NCBI RefSeq assembly: GCF_019704555.1
Contig: NZ_AP024745.1
Location: 6,084,501 to 6,148,500 of the forward strand
Source: Actinoplanes sp. L3-i22
GTDB taxonomy: Bacteria > Actinomycetota > Actinomycetes > Mycobacteriales > Micromonosporaceae
Direction: 5' to 3'
DNA: 64,000 nucleotides
Position 1 is the stretch's first letter; every line of letters begins with the position of its first letter. The position numbers and the translations under genes are program-made. The notes beneath the pieces are model-generated. The model saw nothing but the letters and a program-made list of their open reading frames with translations. It searched no databases and was not told where the DNA came from. This document shows, one piece after another, positions 35,143 to 44,025 of this stretch.

Positions 35143-35545
35143 CCGGGAATGGTGCCACGAGCGTCGCGGCGAGCGCGGTCAGGCGCGCGCGATCCGGTTC
35201 GGACAGGCGCGCGGTCAGCTCGGCGATCCGCCGGGCCACCTCGGCCGTGCACTCGCGGGTGAACCGCCGGCCGAGCGGCGTCAGCTCGACCAGCACGGCC
35301 CGCCCGTCGTCCGGCGACGGCAGCCGGCGGACCAGCTCGCGTTTCTCGGCCCGGCTCACCAGGCCGGTGATCGACGACTTGTCCAGGCCCAGGTGCCGGC
35401 CCAGCTCCAGCATGCCGGGTGTCCGGTCGCGCAGGATCCCGAGCATCCGGACCTGGACGATCGACAGGTCGTGCTCGGCGCCGACCGCGGTGAGGATCCG
35501 CTGGATCTGGAAGGAGAGCTGCACCAGCGCGTCGGTCGGGTCCAC
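35135..35545 (-). CDS. MarR family transcriptional regulator
   Basis: 136-residue winged-helix repressor: VQVRMLGILRDRTPGMLELG, recognition helix LDKSSITGLVSRAEKRELV and wing LPSPDDGRAVLVELTPLG. GTG start. It diverges from an alcohol dehydrogenase gene across a region with two 27-bp direct repeats, which are likely its binding sites. Confidence 0.9.
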   Translation of the reverse strand: MDPTDALVQLSFQIQRILTAVGAEHDLSIVQVRMLGILRDRTPGMLELGRHLGLDKSSITGLVSRAEKRELVRRLPSPDDGRAVLVELTPLGRRFTRECTAEVARRIAELTARLSEPDRARLTALAATLVAPFPDA

Positions 35546-35557
35546 GACACCAGCCTA

Positions 35558-35612
35558 CTTGCATTTAGTACGTGGCACCAACTACCTTGCTTTTAGTACG
35601 CGACACAAACTA
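35558..35612. promoter_or_regulatory. Two 27-bp direct repeats, probable MarR operator
   Basis: Copies at 35558-35584 and 35586-35612 match at 23 of 27 positions; both contain TTTAGTACG and end AACTA. Each copy has TAGT and ACTA in inverted order. They fill the space between the divergent MarR and dehydrogenase genes. Confidence 0.7.
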
Positions 35613-35626
35613 GTTGGGAGTCAGCC

Positions 35627-36571
35627 ATGCACGCAGCCGTGGTCACCGCCTTCGGCACCCCGCCCCGGTGGCAGGAGTTCCCCGCCCCGATCCCCGGCGA
35701 CGACGAGATCCTGGTCGACGTCGTCGCGGCCGGCCTGCACCAGCGGGTCCGGTCGGACGCCGACGGCACGCACTACACCTCCGACGGCGTCCTGCCGATG
35801 ATCCCGGGCATCGACGGCGTCGGCCGCACCGCCGCCGGCGAGCTGCTCTACTTCGTCGCCCACGACACCCCGCTCGGCACCATGGCGGAGCGGGCCGCCG
35901 TCGACCGGCGCCGCGCGATCGCCCTGCCGGCCGGCACCGACCCGGTCGCGGTGGCCGCCGCGATGAACCCGGCGATGTCGTCCTGGATCGCCCTGCGCCG
36001 CCGGGCGAACCTGCGGCCCGGCGCGTCCGTGCTGGTCCTCGGCGCGACCGGCGGGTCCGGGCAGCTCGCCGTCCAGGTCGCCCGGCATCTCGGCGCGAGC
36101 CGGGTGATCGGCGCCGGCCGCGACCCGGAGCGCCTCGCGCTGGTCCGGGAGCTGGGCGCGGACGCCGTCTTCGACCTGACCGACCCGGCCCTGGTCGAGG
36201 CGGCCGCCGACGTCGACGTGGTGCTCGACTACCTGTGGGGCAAGCCGGCCGAGCAGCTCCTGCCGGCCCTGCTCACCGCCCGCCCGGATCGTGCCGAGCC
36301 GCTGACCTGGGTGGAGATCGGCTCGGTCGCCGGGCCGGAGATCACCCTGCCGTCGTTCCTCCTGCGCGCCGCGGCGGTGTCGATCGTCGGCAGCGGGCAG
36401 GGCTCGGTCCGCACCCGGGACATCCTGGCCGAACTGCCCGAGCTCGCCCGGCTGATCACCGACGGCACCTTCCGGATCGACGTGCTCGGCGTGCCGATGC
36501 CCCGGGTCACCGAGGCGTGGACCGCCCCGGCCGCGCCCGGACAGCGGATCGTTCTTACACTCGGCGAGTGA
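35627..36571 (+). CDS. Medium-chain dehydrogenase/quinone oxidoreductase-like
   Basis: 314-residue NADPH-dependent oxidoreductase of the zinc-independent MDR type. The nucleotide motif is VLVLGATGGSGQLAVQVA. The catalytic zinc ligands of classical alcohol dehydrogenases are absent. ATG after GGGAGTC. Probably controlled by the divergent MarR protein. The stop overlaps the next start as GTGA. Confidence 0.87.
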   Translation: MHAAVVTAFGTPPRWQEFPAPIPGDDEILVDVVAAGLHQRVRSDADGTHYTSDGVLPMIPGIDGVGRTAAGELLYFVAHDTPLGTMAERAAVDRRRAIALPAGTDPVAVAAAMNPAMSSWIALRRRANLRPGASVLVLGATGGSGQLAVQVARHLGASRVIGAGRDPERLALVRELGADAVFDLTDPALVEAAADVDVVLDYLWGKPAEQLLPALLTARPDRAEPLTWVEIGSVAGPEITLPSFLLRAAAVSIVGSGQGSVRTRDILAELPELARLITDGTFRIDVLGVPMPRVTEAWTAPAAPGQRIVLTLGE

Positions 36572-37299
36572 CCGGGCGGTTCCTGCGCGACCTCGCTGTC
36601 TCCCCTGGCTTCGACCCGGCGGCCTACCCGTTCAGCCTGCCGGTCGTGCGCGGGCTGATCGCCGCCGGACGGCTCGACCTCGGGCCCGGCGTCACCTTTC
36701 TGGCCGGCGACAACGGTTCCGGAAAATCCACGCTGATCGAGGCGATCGCCGTCGCCGCCGGATTCAACCCGGAAGGCGGCAGCCGCAATTTCCAGTTCGC
36801 CACCAAGGCCACCGAATCGACGCTCGGCCAGCATCTGACCGTCGGGCGGGTGGCCGGGCGGCGCGAACGGTCGAACTTCTTCTTCCGCGCCGAATCGTTC
36901 TACAACGTGATCACCGAGATCGACAATCTCGGCGTCGGGGACGGATACGGCGGGCGCAGCCTGCACGAGCGCTCGCACGGGGAATCATTCCTGGATCTGA
37001 TCGAGAAACGGTTCCACCCGAACGGGCTGTACCTGCTCGACGAGCCGGAGGCGGCGCTGTCGCCGCGCGGCTTGCTGATCACCCTGGCCCGGCTGCACGA
37101 ACTGACCCGGGCCGGATCGCAGATGCTGATCGCGACGCATTCCCCGATCCTGCTGGCGCTGCCCGGGGCGGCCATTCTGCAGATCTCGGCGGACGGGCGG
37201 CTGCGGCGGGTGGACTACGACGAGGCCGACGCGGTGCAGGTCACCCGGGACTTCCTGAACGCGCCGGAACGGACGCTCCGGCATCTACTGGCCGACTGA
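36568..37299 (+). CDS. AAA family ATPase (SMC/ABC-like, DUF2813 type)
   Basis: 243-residue P-loop ATPase with Walker A AGDNGSGKST near residue 45 and Walker B YLLDEPEAALSPRG near 150, plus ATHSPIL. No coiled coil or membrane part, so it is a small solitary ABC-like ATPase. It is translationally coupled (GTGA overlap) to the dehydrogenase upstream, an odd pairing. Confidence 0.87.
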   Translation: MTGRFLRDLAVSPGFDPAAYPFSLPVVRGLIAAGRLDLGPGVTFLAGDNGSGKSTLIEAIAVAAGFNPEGGSRNFQFATKATESTLGQHLTVGRVAGRRERSNFFFRAESFYNVITEIDNLGVGDGYGGRSLHERSHGESFLDLIEKRFHPNGLYLLDEPEAALSPRGLLITLARLHELTRAGSQMLIATHSPILLALPGAAILQISADGRLRRVDYDEADAVQVTRDFLNAPERTLRHLLAD

Positions 37300-37317
37300 G
37301 CTTCGCCTTCGGCTCAG
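37296..37317. terminator. Bidirectional hairpin over two convergent stops
   Basis: CTGAGC/GCTCAG stem with a 10-base loop that includes the stop codons of both the ATPase gene and the secreted-protein gene. Confidence 0.55.
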
Positions 37318-37715
37318 ACATATTGCGACGCGGGGCGGCGGGACGGCGCGGCCTCTTCGGTGGCTTCAGAACGATTGACGGTACGGGCGTCGGCCACGGT
37401 CACCGTGCTGCCCGACCACACCATCGGATGCCGTGAGTGGTCGTCCCGGACCGGCGTGGGGGTGACCGTGCCGAGGGCGGCGGCGGTCGCGGTCAACTGC
37501 GGATCCCACGAGGTGATGGCGGCCGTCCGTACCGTCGGATCGGTTTGCCCGGCGGCGAAGCCGGTCGTTTCCGCATTGCTGAAGTCCGCGGATTCCGCGG
37601 TCGTCCGGGGTGCGGAACGGTGGGCGGGCATCGCACTTGCCGGGGTGGCGAAAAGGCCGGCGACCGCCAGGCCGGTGGCCGTGGCGACAAGAACGGAAAA
37701 TGAACGCTGGCGCAT
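37314..37715 (-). CDS. Small secreted protein
   Basis: 133 residues, with a signal peptide (MRQRSFSVLVATATGLAVAG... ending PASA) and then a Thr/Ala-rich region without cysteines or recognised domain. ATG 37715 has a GAGGGGAGCG site and gives a clean signal peptide. Function unknown. Confidence 0.7.
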   Translation of the reverse strand: MRQRSFSVLVATATGLAVAGLFATPASAMPAHRSAPRTTAESADFSNAETTGFAAGQTDPTVRTAAITSWDPQLTATAAALGTVTPTPVRDDHSRHPMVWSGSTVTVADARTVNRSEATEEAAPSRRPASQYV

Positions 37716-37810
37716 CGGGCGCTCCCCTCGAGAACCGGTGTTGAGATCACTGTGGGGGCGCAGTCTGTGGGCCTGCTGTGCCACGGGCTCCCGATTTCTG
37801 TGAACCGAGA

Positions 37811-37997
37811 TCACCCGGCGCCGCCTTCGAACCGGCTCGTCCGGCCCGGCTCGTCCGGCCCGGGTGCGGCGGCGCGGCTCGTCCGGGCGCGGCTCGTCCC
37901 GCCCGGGTGTGGCGGCGCGCCAGGAGCAGGCTCGGCTCGGGTGCGGCGGCCGGTCAAGCGAGGAGGGACGCCGGTCAAGCGAGGACGGGGCGGCCGG
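37811..37997. repeat. Imperfect short repeats
   Basis: Degenerate repeats: several CGGCTCGTCCGGCCC units at 37830-37900 and two to three CCGGTCA(A/G)GCGAGG units at 37955-38010. They lie upstream of the secreted-protein gene and run into the 3' end of the next gene. Confidence 0.6.
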
Positions 37998-38651
37998 TCA
38001 GGCGAGGGTTTCGGTGACCAGGCGGAGGTCGGCGTCGGGCAGGCCGCCCGGCTTGCGCACCGCGTACTCCCCGTCGCAGACCAGCACGGTCTCGTCGCCG
38101 ACCCAGTGCGCCGGGCTGTCCAGGATCTGCCGGGCCGCCGCCGCGGCCACCGCCGGAACGTTGTTGCCGACCGACAGCAGTGCCGCCGAGACCAGGTCGA
38201 ACGCCTCGGGCGGCGCGTCCGCGTCACCGAGCGCCGGCAGCGCGAGCAGCACCCGCCGCGGCGTCGTCGCGATCCGGCGGAACTCGCCCCAGGACAGCCC
38301 CGGACCATAGCCGTGGCCCTCCCGCGCGGCCACCGAGATCGCCCGCCCGGGCGCCAGCACCACGTAGTCGTCGCCGCCCTCGAGCTCCGGCCCGTGCCAG
38401 ATGATCTGCGCGAACCGCTCGCCGATCGGGATCACCGGCCAGGTGCCGGAGGCCCGGATCTCCTCGTCGAGATCGAGCGGGTCGTCATCGTCCCCGAAGA
38501 GCGCCCCGATCAGCTCCGGATCCGCGCAGCCGTCGAACATCGCCAGCCAGAACACCCGGCGCTCCAGCAGCGCGGTCCCGTCGGCCAGGACGTCCGCGGG
38601 CACGCCGTCATACCGCCGCACGTAGTCGGCGGCCTGCGTCTCGGTCACCAT
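37998..38651 (-). CDS. Conserved hypothetical protein, 217 aa
   Basis: Soluble acidic protein of 217 residues with a run of aspartates (GDDDDPLDLDEEI) and a central ELEGGDDYVVLAPG. No family recognised. ATG 38651 fits; longer frames add low-complexity sequence. Confidence 0.65.
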   Translation of the reverse strand: MVTETQAADYVRRYDGVPADVLADGTALLERRVFWLAMFDGCADPELIGALFGDDDDPLDLDEEIRASGTWPVIPIGERFAQIIWHGPELEGGDDYVVLAPGRAISVAAREGHGYGPGLSWGEFRRIATTPRRVLLALPALGDADAPPEAFDLVSAALLSVGNNVPAVAAAAARQILDSPAHWVGDETVLVCDGEYAVRKPGGLPDADLRLVTETLA

Positions 38652-38776
38652 CGATCCGAATCCTATGCCCGCCGCCGGCGCCCGCGACGACAAATCGGGC
38701 GCGCTGCCTGGCCCTGCCACTCCCAGGACAACCAGAGCCCTGCCGCCGCGTCCGGGGACGGGGCAGGCTGGGAGCC

Positions 38777-39622
38777 ATGAACAGCAACGCACTTCCCGGC
38801 GGGCGCTACCGCGTCGGCGACCTCGACCTGACCCGGTTCGGCTACGGCGCGATGCAGCTCGCCGGGCCGCACGTCTTCGGCCCGCCGAAGGACCGGGACG
38901 CGGCGATCGCCGTCCTGCGGACCGCGTTCGACCTCGGGATCAACCACATCGACACGGCCGACTTCTACGGCCCGCACGTGACCAACGAGATCATCCGGGA
39001 GGCCCTCTCGCCGTACCGGGAGGAGCTGCACATCGTCACCAAGGTCGGCGCCCGCCGCGACGAGACCGGTGGCTGGCCGCACGCCCGCAGTCCGCAGGAG
39101 CTGCGCGACCAGGTCCACGAGAACCTGAAGAACCTCGGGCTCGACACCCTCGACGTGGTCAACCTGCGGGTCGGCGGCTTCGACCGGCCCGAGCCGGGCT
39201 CGATCGCGGAGCAGTTCGGCGCGCTCGCCGAGCTGCGCGAGCAGGGCCTGATCCGGCACCTGGGCCTGAGCACGGTCGACGCCGGCCAGATCGCCGAGGC
39301 GCAGGCGATCGCGCCGGTCGTCTGTGTGCAGAACTTCTACAACCTGGCGAACCGGGAGGACGACCCGCTGATCGACGCCCTCGCCGCCCAGGGCATCGCG
39401 TATGTGCCGTATTTCCCGCTCGGCGGCTTCTCCCCGCTGCAGACCGCGGAGCTGCGGCAGGCCGCCGACGACCTGGGCACGACCGCGATGTCGATCGCGC
39501 TCGCCTGGCTGCTGCGGCGCTCCCCGAACATCCTGCTCATTCCGGGTACGTCGTCGGTCGCCCACCTGCGGGAGAACATCGCGGGCGCGGCCCTCGACCT
39601 GCCGGCCGACCTGTTCCCGTGA
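38777..39622 (+). CDS. Aldo/keto reductase
   Basis: 281-residue AKR protein: FGYGAMQLAG, HIDTADFYGP (catalytic Tyr), IVTKVGARRD (Lys), VVNLRVGGFD in place of the usual H motif, and a C-terminal LLIPGTSSVAHLRENI. The missing catalytic His at the usual site is common in this subgroup. Substrate unknown. Confidence 0.88.
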   Translation: MNSNALPGGRYRVGDLDLTRFGYGAMQLAGPHVFGPPKDRDAAIAVLRTAFDLGINHIDTADFYGPHVTNEIIREALSPYREELHIVTKVGARRDETGGWPHARSPQELRDQVHENLKNLGLDTLDVVNLRVGGFDRPEPGSIAEQFGALAELREQGLIRHLGLSTVDAGQIAEAQAIAPVVCVQNFYNLANREDDPLIDALAAQGIAYVPYFPLGGFSPLQTAELRQAADDLGTTAMSIALAWLLRRSPNILLIPGTSSVAHLRENIAGAALDLPADLFP

Positions 39623-39673
39623 GCAGCGACCGACGAGCAGCGCCCGCCGGCCGGTGAGCGGCGAGCACCGGAC

Positions 39674-39728
39674 GGGCGGCGCGTGACGCGGGCGGCGCGT
39701 GACGCGGGCGGCGCGTGACGCGGGCGGC
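39674..39728. repeat. 16-bp tandem repeat, 3.4 copies
   Basis: Three exact copies of GGGCGGCGCGTGACGC plus 7 bases, between two convergent genes. Confidence 0.9.
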
Positions 39729-39732
39729 GGGC

Positions 39733-40674
39733 TCAGTAGGAGGGGGCTGACGGCCGTACCGGGGAAGTCAGTTGCCGGGCGGAACGCCCGAAGCCCGGCA
39801 GCAACCGCTCGGTGACCGCCCGCCCGGCCGCCAGCTGGGCCGCGTAGCGGCGACGACGCTCGGCGAGCACCGTCGCGAGGAAGTAGTACGGCGTCGTGCC
39901 CGGCGGCGGTGGCGGCGTCACCCGGGCGGCGACCTCGGCGGTCAGCATCCGCTCCAGGCTGCCGCGGTGCGGCTCGCTCAGCTCCGGCGCCCGCGAGACG
40001 AACTGCCGCACCTGCCCGGCGAGGTCGTCGTCGACCGCGGACAGGTCGGTGGCGGCCGCCCAGGCGGCGAGGCCGGCCGGCAGCGCCGGGACGAAGCGGA
40101 ACGGCACCGGCCGCTTCTCGTGCACCACGATCGTGCCCGCGGCCAGGTCGCCGAGGCGGCGCCCCTTCGCCGAGAAGAGCATCACGGCCAGCGTGACCAC
40201 CCAGGTCAGGAACGGCAGGAGCAGCCCCGGCCACTCGACCGCGAGCCCGATCAGCGCCCGGGTGAACGCGTGCCGCACCCGGATCGGCCCGCCGTCCTCC
40301 CGGATCACCCGCAGCCCCATCGCGGACTTGCCGACGCTGCGCCCGTTCGTCCGGACCTCGACCAGGGTCGGGTAGAGGAGCAGCACCAGCACGATCACGA
40401 TCCGCAGCACGGCGGAGACCAGCGCGTCGTCCACGATGCTGTCCGGCAGCGACGCCAGGATCAGGCCGACGAACAGCATCACCCCACCGGCGACCATGAC
40501 CTGGATGAGGATGTCGATCCCGAGCGCGATCGCCCGCGAGCCGAGCCGGGCCGGGCGCAGGTCGAGCGCGACGGCTTCGGCGGTCACCAGCTCCGAAGCG
40601 GTACCGAGGTCCGAGGCGGTCACCAGGTCCGAGGGTGCGGCGTTCACCCGGACAGTGAACACCACCGGGGCCAT
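39733..40674 (-). CDS. RDD family membrane protein
   Basis: 313-residue membrane protein. The RDD domain is at residues about 40-180: ARLGSRAIALGIDILIQ (the R..D pair) and KGRRLGDLAAGTIVV, with three to four helices, followed by a cytosolic C-terminal region. The start has no strong site and could be a few codons off. It diverges from the SpoIIM-like gene in a block with MoxR and DUF58 genes. Confidence 0.85.
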   Translation of the reverse strand: MAPVVFTVRVNAAPSDLVTASDLGTASELVTAEAVALDLRPARLGSRAIALGIDILIQVMVAGGVMLFVGLILASLPDSIVDDALVSAVLRIVIVLVLLLYPTLVEVRTNGRSVGKSAMGLRVIREDGGPIRVRHAFTRALIGLAVEWPGLLLPFLTWVVTLAVMLFSAKGRRLGDLAAGTIVVHEKRPVPFRFVPALPAGLAAWAAATDLSAVDDDLAGQVRQFVSRAPELSEPHRGSLERMLTAEVAARVTPPPPPGTTPYYFLATVLAERRRRYAAQLAAGRAVTERLLPGFGRSARQLTSPVRPSAPSY

Positions 40675-40731
40675 CAGGCATACACCGCGTCCACTACGCT
40701 TGGCGCGCAACGGACCGGCGGGGGCAGAACG

Positions 40732-41721
40732 ATGATGGATCTCGACGCGTATCTCGCGGAGCGCGGCGGCGAGTGGCACCGCCTGGAGGTGCTGGCGAGC
40801 CGGCCGAAACTGGTCAGCCCGGCCGAGATCGACGAGCTGGTGGTGCTCTACCAGCGGGCCGCGACCCACCTGTCGGTGCTGCGCAGCCGCAGTCCGGACC
40901 CGGTGATGCTGGCCGACCTGTCCCGCCTGGTCCTGGCTGGCCGGGCCGCGGTCACCCGCAGCAGCGGCGGCTTCTCCTGGCGCCCGCTGCTGGATTTCTT
41001 CGCCTACCGGCTGCCCGGTGCGCTCTACCGCACCCGCCGCTGGTGGGGCACCCTCGCGGTGCTGCTGGTCGGCGCGACCGCGGTGATGATCTGGTACATG
41101 GGGAGCCACCCGGAGGTGCTGGCGCTGTTCGCCGGCCCCGGGGACATCGACGACGTGGTCAGCAAGTCGTTCGTCGGCTACTACAGCGAGTACCAGGCGC
41201 AGAACTTCGCGCTCCAGGTCTGGACGAACAACGCCCTGCTCACCGCCCAGTGCCTGGCCGCCGGCGTGCTGGTCCTGCCGGTCTTCTACCTGCTCTGGTC
41301 GAACATGCTGAACACCGCCGTGGTCGGCGGCATGATGGTCAGCCGCGGCGCCGGCGACACCTTCGTGACGTACCTGGCGCCGCACGGCCTGCTGGAGATC
41401 ACCTGCCTGTTCGTCGGCGCCGGCGTGGGCCTGCGGATCGGCTGGGCCTGGATCGCCCCGGGCCCGGTGCGGACCCGGCTGCAGTCGCTGACCGCCTGGG
41501 TCCGCGAGGGCATGGTGGTGGCGGTCGGCCTGGTCCCGACGCTGGCGGTGGCCGGCTGCCTGGAGGCGTTCGTGACCCCGTCGGCGCTGCCGGCCCCGGC
41601 CCGGATCGGCATCGGCGCCGCGGTCTGGCTCGGCTTCCTCTTCTACGCCCTGGTCTGGGGTCGCGAGGCCAGCGAGCGCCGCCCGGCCGGCCCGGAGTCC
41701 GCCGACCTGCCGACCGCCTGA
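40732..41721 (+). CDS. Stage II sporulation protein M family (SpoIIM-like)
   Basis: 329-residue membrane protein: helical N-terminal part (VLYQRAATHLSVLRSRS), then about six membrane helices with NMLNTAVVGGMMVS and the YLAPHGLLEIT motif typical of the family. In actinobacteria this gene accompanies RDD, MoxR and DUF58 genes; a role in sporulation is not implied. Two in-frame ATGs (40732, 40735) follow GGGGGCAG. Confidence 0.87.
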   Translation: MMDLDAYLAERGGEWHRLEVLASRPKLVSPAEIDELVVLYQRAATHLSVLRSRSPDPVMLADLSRLVLAGRAAVTRSSGGFSWRPLLDFFAYRLPGALYRTRRWWGTLAVLLVGATAVMIWYMGSHPEVLALFAGPGDIDDVVSKSFVGYYSEYQAQNFALQVWTNNALLTAQCLAAGVLVLPVFYLLWSNMLNTAVVGGMMVSRGAGDTFVTYLAPHGLLEITCLFVGAGVGLRIGWAWIAPGPVRTRLQSLTAWVREGMVVAVGLVPTLAVAGCLEAFVTPSALPAPARIGIGAAVWLGFLFYALVWGREASERRPAGPESADLPTA

Positions 41722-41731
41722 GCCCCCGGCC

Positions 41732-43048
41732 CTACAGGCGGCCGGTGGCCTTGAGTAGCAGGTAGACGTCGGCGACCTTGCCGGCGAAGGTGTCCGCGTC
41801 CGCGTCGACCACGGTCGCGCCGGAGCGGCCCAGCACGTCGCGCACCCGGTCCCGCTCGAACAGCACCCGCTCGGCGGCCGCCGCCACGTGCACGTCGGCC
41901 GCCTTGGACCGCTCGCCCACCTCGGCCATCCGGGCGACCGCCGGGTCCCGCACCCCGGCCACGATCACCTTGTGCCGGGCGGCGAGCCGGGCCAGCACCG
42001 GCAGCAGCCCCTCGATCATCGGCGCGGTGTCCAGCGCCGTGAAGATCACCACCAGGGCCCGTTTCCGGTCGCGGCGCAGCAGTTCCCGGGCCAGCAGCGA
42101 GAAGTCCGTCTCGACCAGGGCCGGTTCGAGCGACGCCATCGCGTCGATCAGCCGGGGCAGCTGCACCCGGTGGCCGCCGCCCTCGACCCGGGCCCGCACC
42201 GACGCGTCCAGCGCGAGCAGGTCCACTTTGTCGTCGGCGCGGGCGGCCAGGACGGACAGCAGCAGCGCCGCGTCGATCGTGGCGTCCAGCCGGGGCGCGT
42301 CGCCGACCCGGACCGCCGAGGTACGCCCGGTGTCGAGCACGCAGTAGACCCGCCGGTCCCGTTCCGGACGCCAGGTCCGGACGACGACGTCGTGGTGCCG
42401 GGCGCTGGCCCGCCAGTCGATCGACCGGACGTCGTCGCCGAACACGTACTCCCGCAGCACGTCGAACTCGGTCCCGTGCCCGCGCCCGCGGGTGACCACG
42501 GTCCCGTCGAGCACCCGGATCCGGGCGAGCTTCTCCGGCAGGATCCGCCGGGACGGGAAGCGCGGCAGCACCCGCAGCGTCCAGGCCGGCGTGATCTTCT
42601 CGTTCCAGGCCCGGCGGCGCTGCCGGTACGCGAACCCGAGCGGCCCCCGCGACCGCAGCGTCACCCGGACCGCGGGCCGGTCCCCGTGCCGGGTCGGCAC
42701 CAGCGTGGTGGTGACCGTCTCGGCGGCGTCCGGCTCCAGCCAGAGCTCGTGGCTCAGCGGCCCGGCGCCGGCCGACGGCACCCAGCTGTCGCGCAGACTG
42801 AGCCGGATCGACCGGCCGGACGTGTTGGTCACGGTCAGCGTCGTCGTCGCGGTGTTGCCCAGCCAGACCGTCCGGTCCCCGTCGCGCCGCAGTTCGACGC
42901 CGTCCAGCGGCCCGGCGACGAGCAGGTCGACCAGCGCGAGCCCGGCGGCGAGCGCCAGCACCCCGCCGACCGCGAGCCAGGGCGCGGGCAGCAGGGCCGG
43001 CAACGGCAGCCCGAGCAGGAGCAGGACGGCGAAACGCCTGGTGATCAT
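41732..43048 (-). CDS. DUF58 domain protein
   Basis: 438 residues: two N-terminal membrane helices, then the DUF58 domain with GTEFDVLREYVFGDDVRSID and a von Willebrand-like part. DUF58 proteins work with MoxR ATPases, probably in assembly or maturation of envelope complexes. The ATG overlaps the MoxR stop by 4 bases. Confidence 0.9.
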   Translation of the reverse strand: MITRRFAVLLLLGLPLPALLPAPWLAVGGVLALAAGLALVDLLVAGPLDGVELRRDGDRTVWLGNTATTTLTVTNTSGRSIRLSLRDSWVPSAGAGPLSHELWLEPDAAETVTTTLVPTRHGDRPAVRVTLRSRGPLGFAYRQRRRAWNEKITPAWTLRVLPRFPSRRILPEKLARIRVLDGTVVTRGRGHGTEFDVLREYVFGDDVRSIDWRASARHHDVVVRTWRPERDRRVYCVLDTGRTSAVRVGDAPRLDATIDAALLLSVLAARADDKVDLLALDASVRARVEGGGHRVQLPRLIDAMASLEPALVETDFSLLARELLRRDRKRALVVIFTALDTAPMIEGLLPVLARLAARHKVIVAGVRDPAVARMAEVGERSKAADVHVAAAAERVLFERDRVRDVLGRSGATVVDADADTFAGKVADVYLLLKATGRL

Positions 43049-44025
43049 CGCGGCGCCGGCACCGACGTCAGGACGGTGGCCAGCACCGACTCGACGGTCA
43101 CGCCGTCCAGCTCGGCGTCGGCGCGCAGCCGGACGCGGTGGCGCAGGGTCGGCAGGGCGTAGCCCTTGACGTCGTCCGGCACGACGTACTCGCGGCCGTT
43201 CAGCCACGCGTGCGCCTTGCTGACCGCGAGCAGCGCGGTCGCGCCGCGCGGGGACGCGCCCAGCTCCAGGGCGGGGGCGACCCGGGTGGCCCGGCAGACG
43301 TCCACGATGTAGGCGAGCACGGTGTCGGCGACCTGCACCCGCTGCACCGCGGCCCGGCCGGCGGCCAGGTCGGCGGCGCCGGCCACGGCGGTGACCCCGG
43401 CGGCCTTGAGGTCGCGCGGGTCGAAGCCGTTGTGGTGGGCGCGCAGCACGTTCAGCTCGGCCTCGCGCTCGGGCAGCGGGACGCTCAGCTTGAGCAGGAA
43501 GCGGTCGAGCTGAGCCTCCGGCAGCGGGTACGTCCCCTCGTACTCGATCGGGTTCTGGGTCGCCGCCACCAGGAACGGCTGCGGCAGCGGCCGGGCCGTC
43601 CCGTCGACGCTGACCTGGCGTTCCTCCATCGCTTCGAGCAGCGCGGCCTGGGTCTTCGGCGGCGTCCGGTTGATCTCGTCGGCGAGCAGCAGGTTGGTGA
43701 AGACCGGGCCGGCCCGGAAGTTGAACGCGGCGGTCCGCGAGTCGTAGACCAGCGAGCCGGTCACGTCGCCGGGCATCAGGTCGGGGGTGAACTGGACCCG
43801 CTTGGTGTCCAGGTCCAGGGCCGCGGCCAGGGTCCGGACCAGCAGTGTCTTGGCCACCCCGGGCACGCCTTCGAGGAGTACGTGGCCGCCGCAGAGCAGC
43901 GCCACCACGACGCCGCCGATCACCGCGTCCTGGCCGACGACGGCCTTGCCGACCTCGGTGCGCAGCCGGCCCAGGGCGAGGCGGGCCTGGTGGGCGTCGG
44001 GGCTCACGAGGGCATCGGTGGTCAC
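43045..44025 (-). CDS. MoxR-type AAA+ ATPase
   Basis: 326-residue chaperone-like ATPase: Walker A LLEGVPGVAKT near residue 52, Walker B LLLADEINRTPPKTQ near 110, sensor ATQNPIEYEGTYPLPEAQ. It is expected to act on the neighbouring DUF58 protein. Overlaps its neighbours on both sides by 4 bases. Confidence 0.93.
   Translation of the reverse strand: MTTDALVSPDAHQARLALGRLRTEVGKAVVGQDAVIGGVVVALLCGGHVLLEGVPGVAKTLLVRTLAAALDLDTKRVQFTPDLMPGDVTGSLVYDSRTAAFNFRAGPVFTNLLLADEINRTPPKTQAALLEAMEERQVSVDGTARPLPQPFLVAATQNPIEYEGTYPLPEAQLDRFLLKLSVPLPEREAELNVLRAHHNGFDPRDLKAAGVTAVAGAADLAAGRAAVQRVQVADTVLAYIVDVCRATRVAPALELGASPRGATALLAVSKAHAWLNGREYVVPDDVKGYALPTLRHRVRLRADAELDGVTVESVLATVLTSVPAPR

Noticed and set aside
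40732..41721. Sporulation gene
   Set aside because: The SpoIIM label is a family name; the MoxR/RDD context is shared with non-sporulating actinobacteria.
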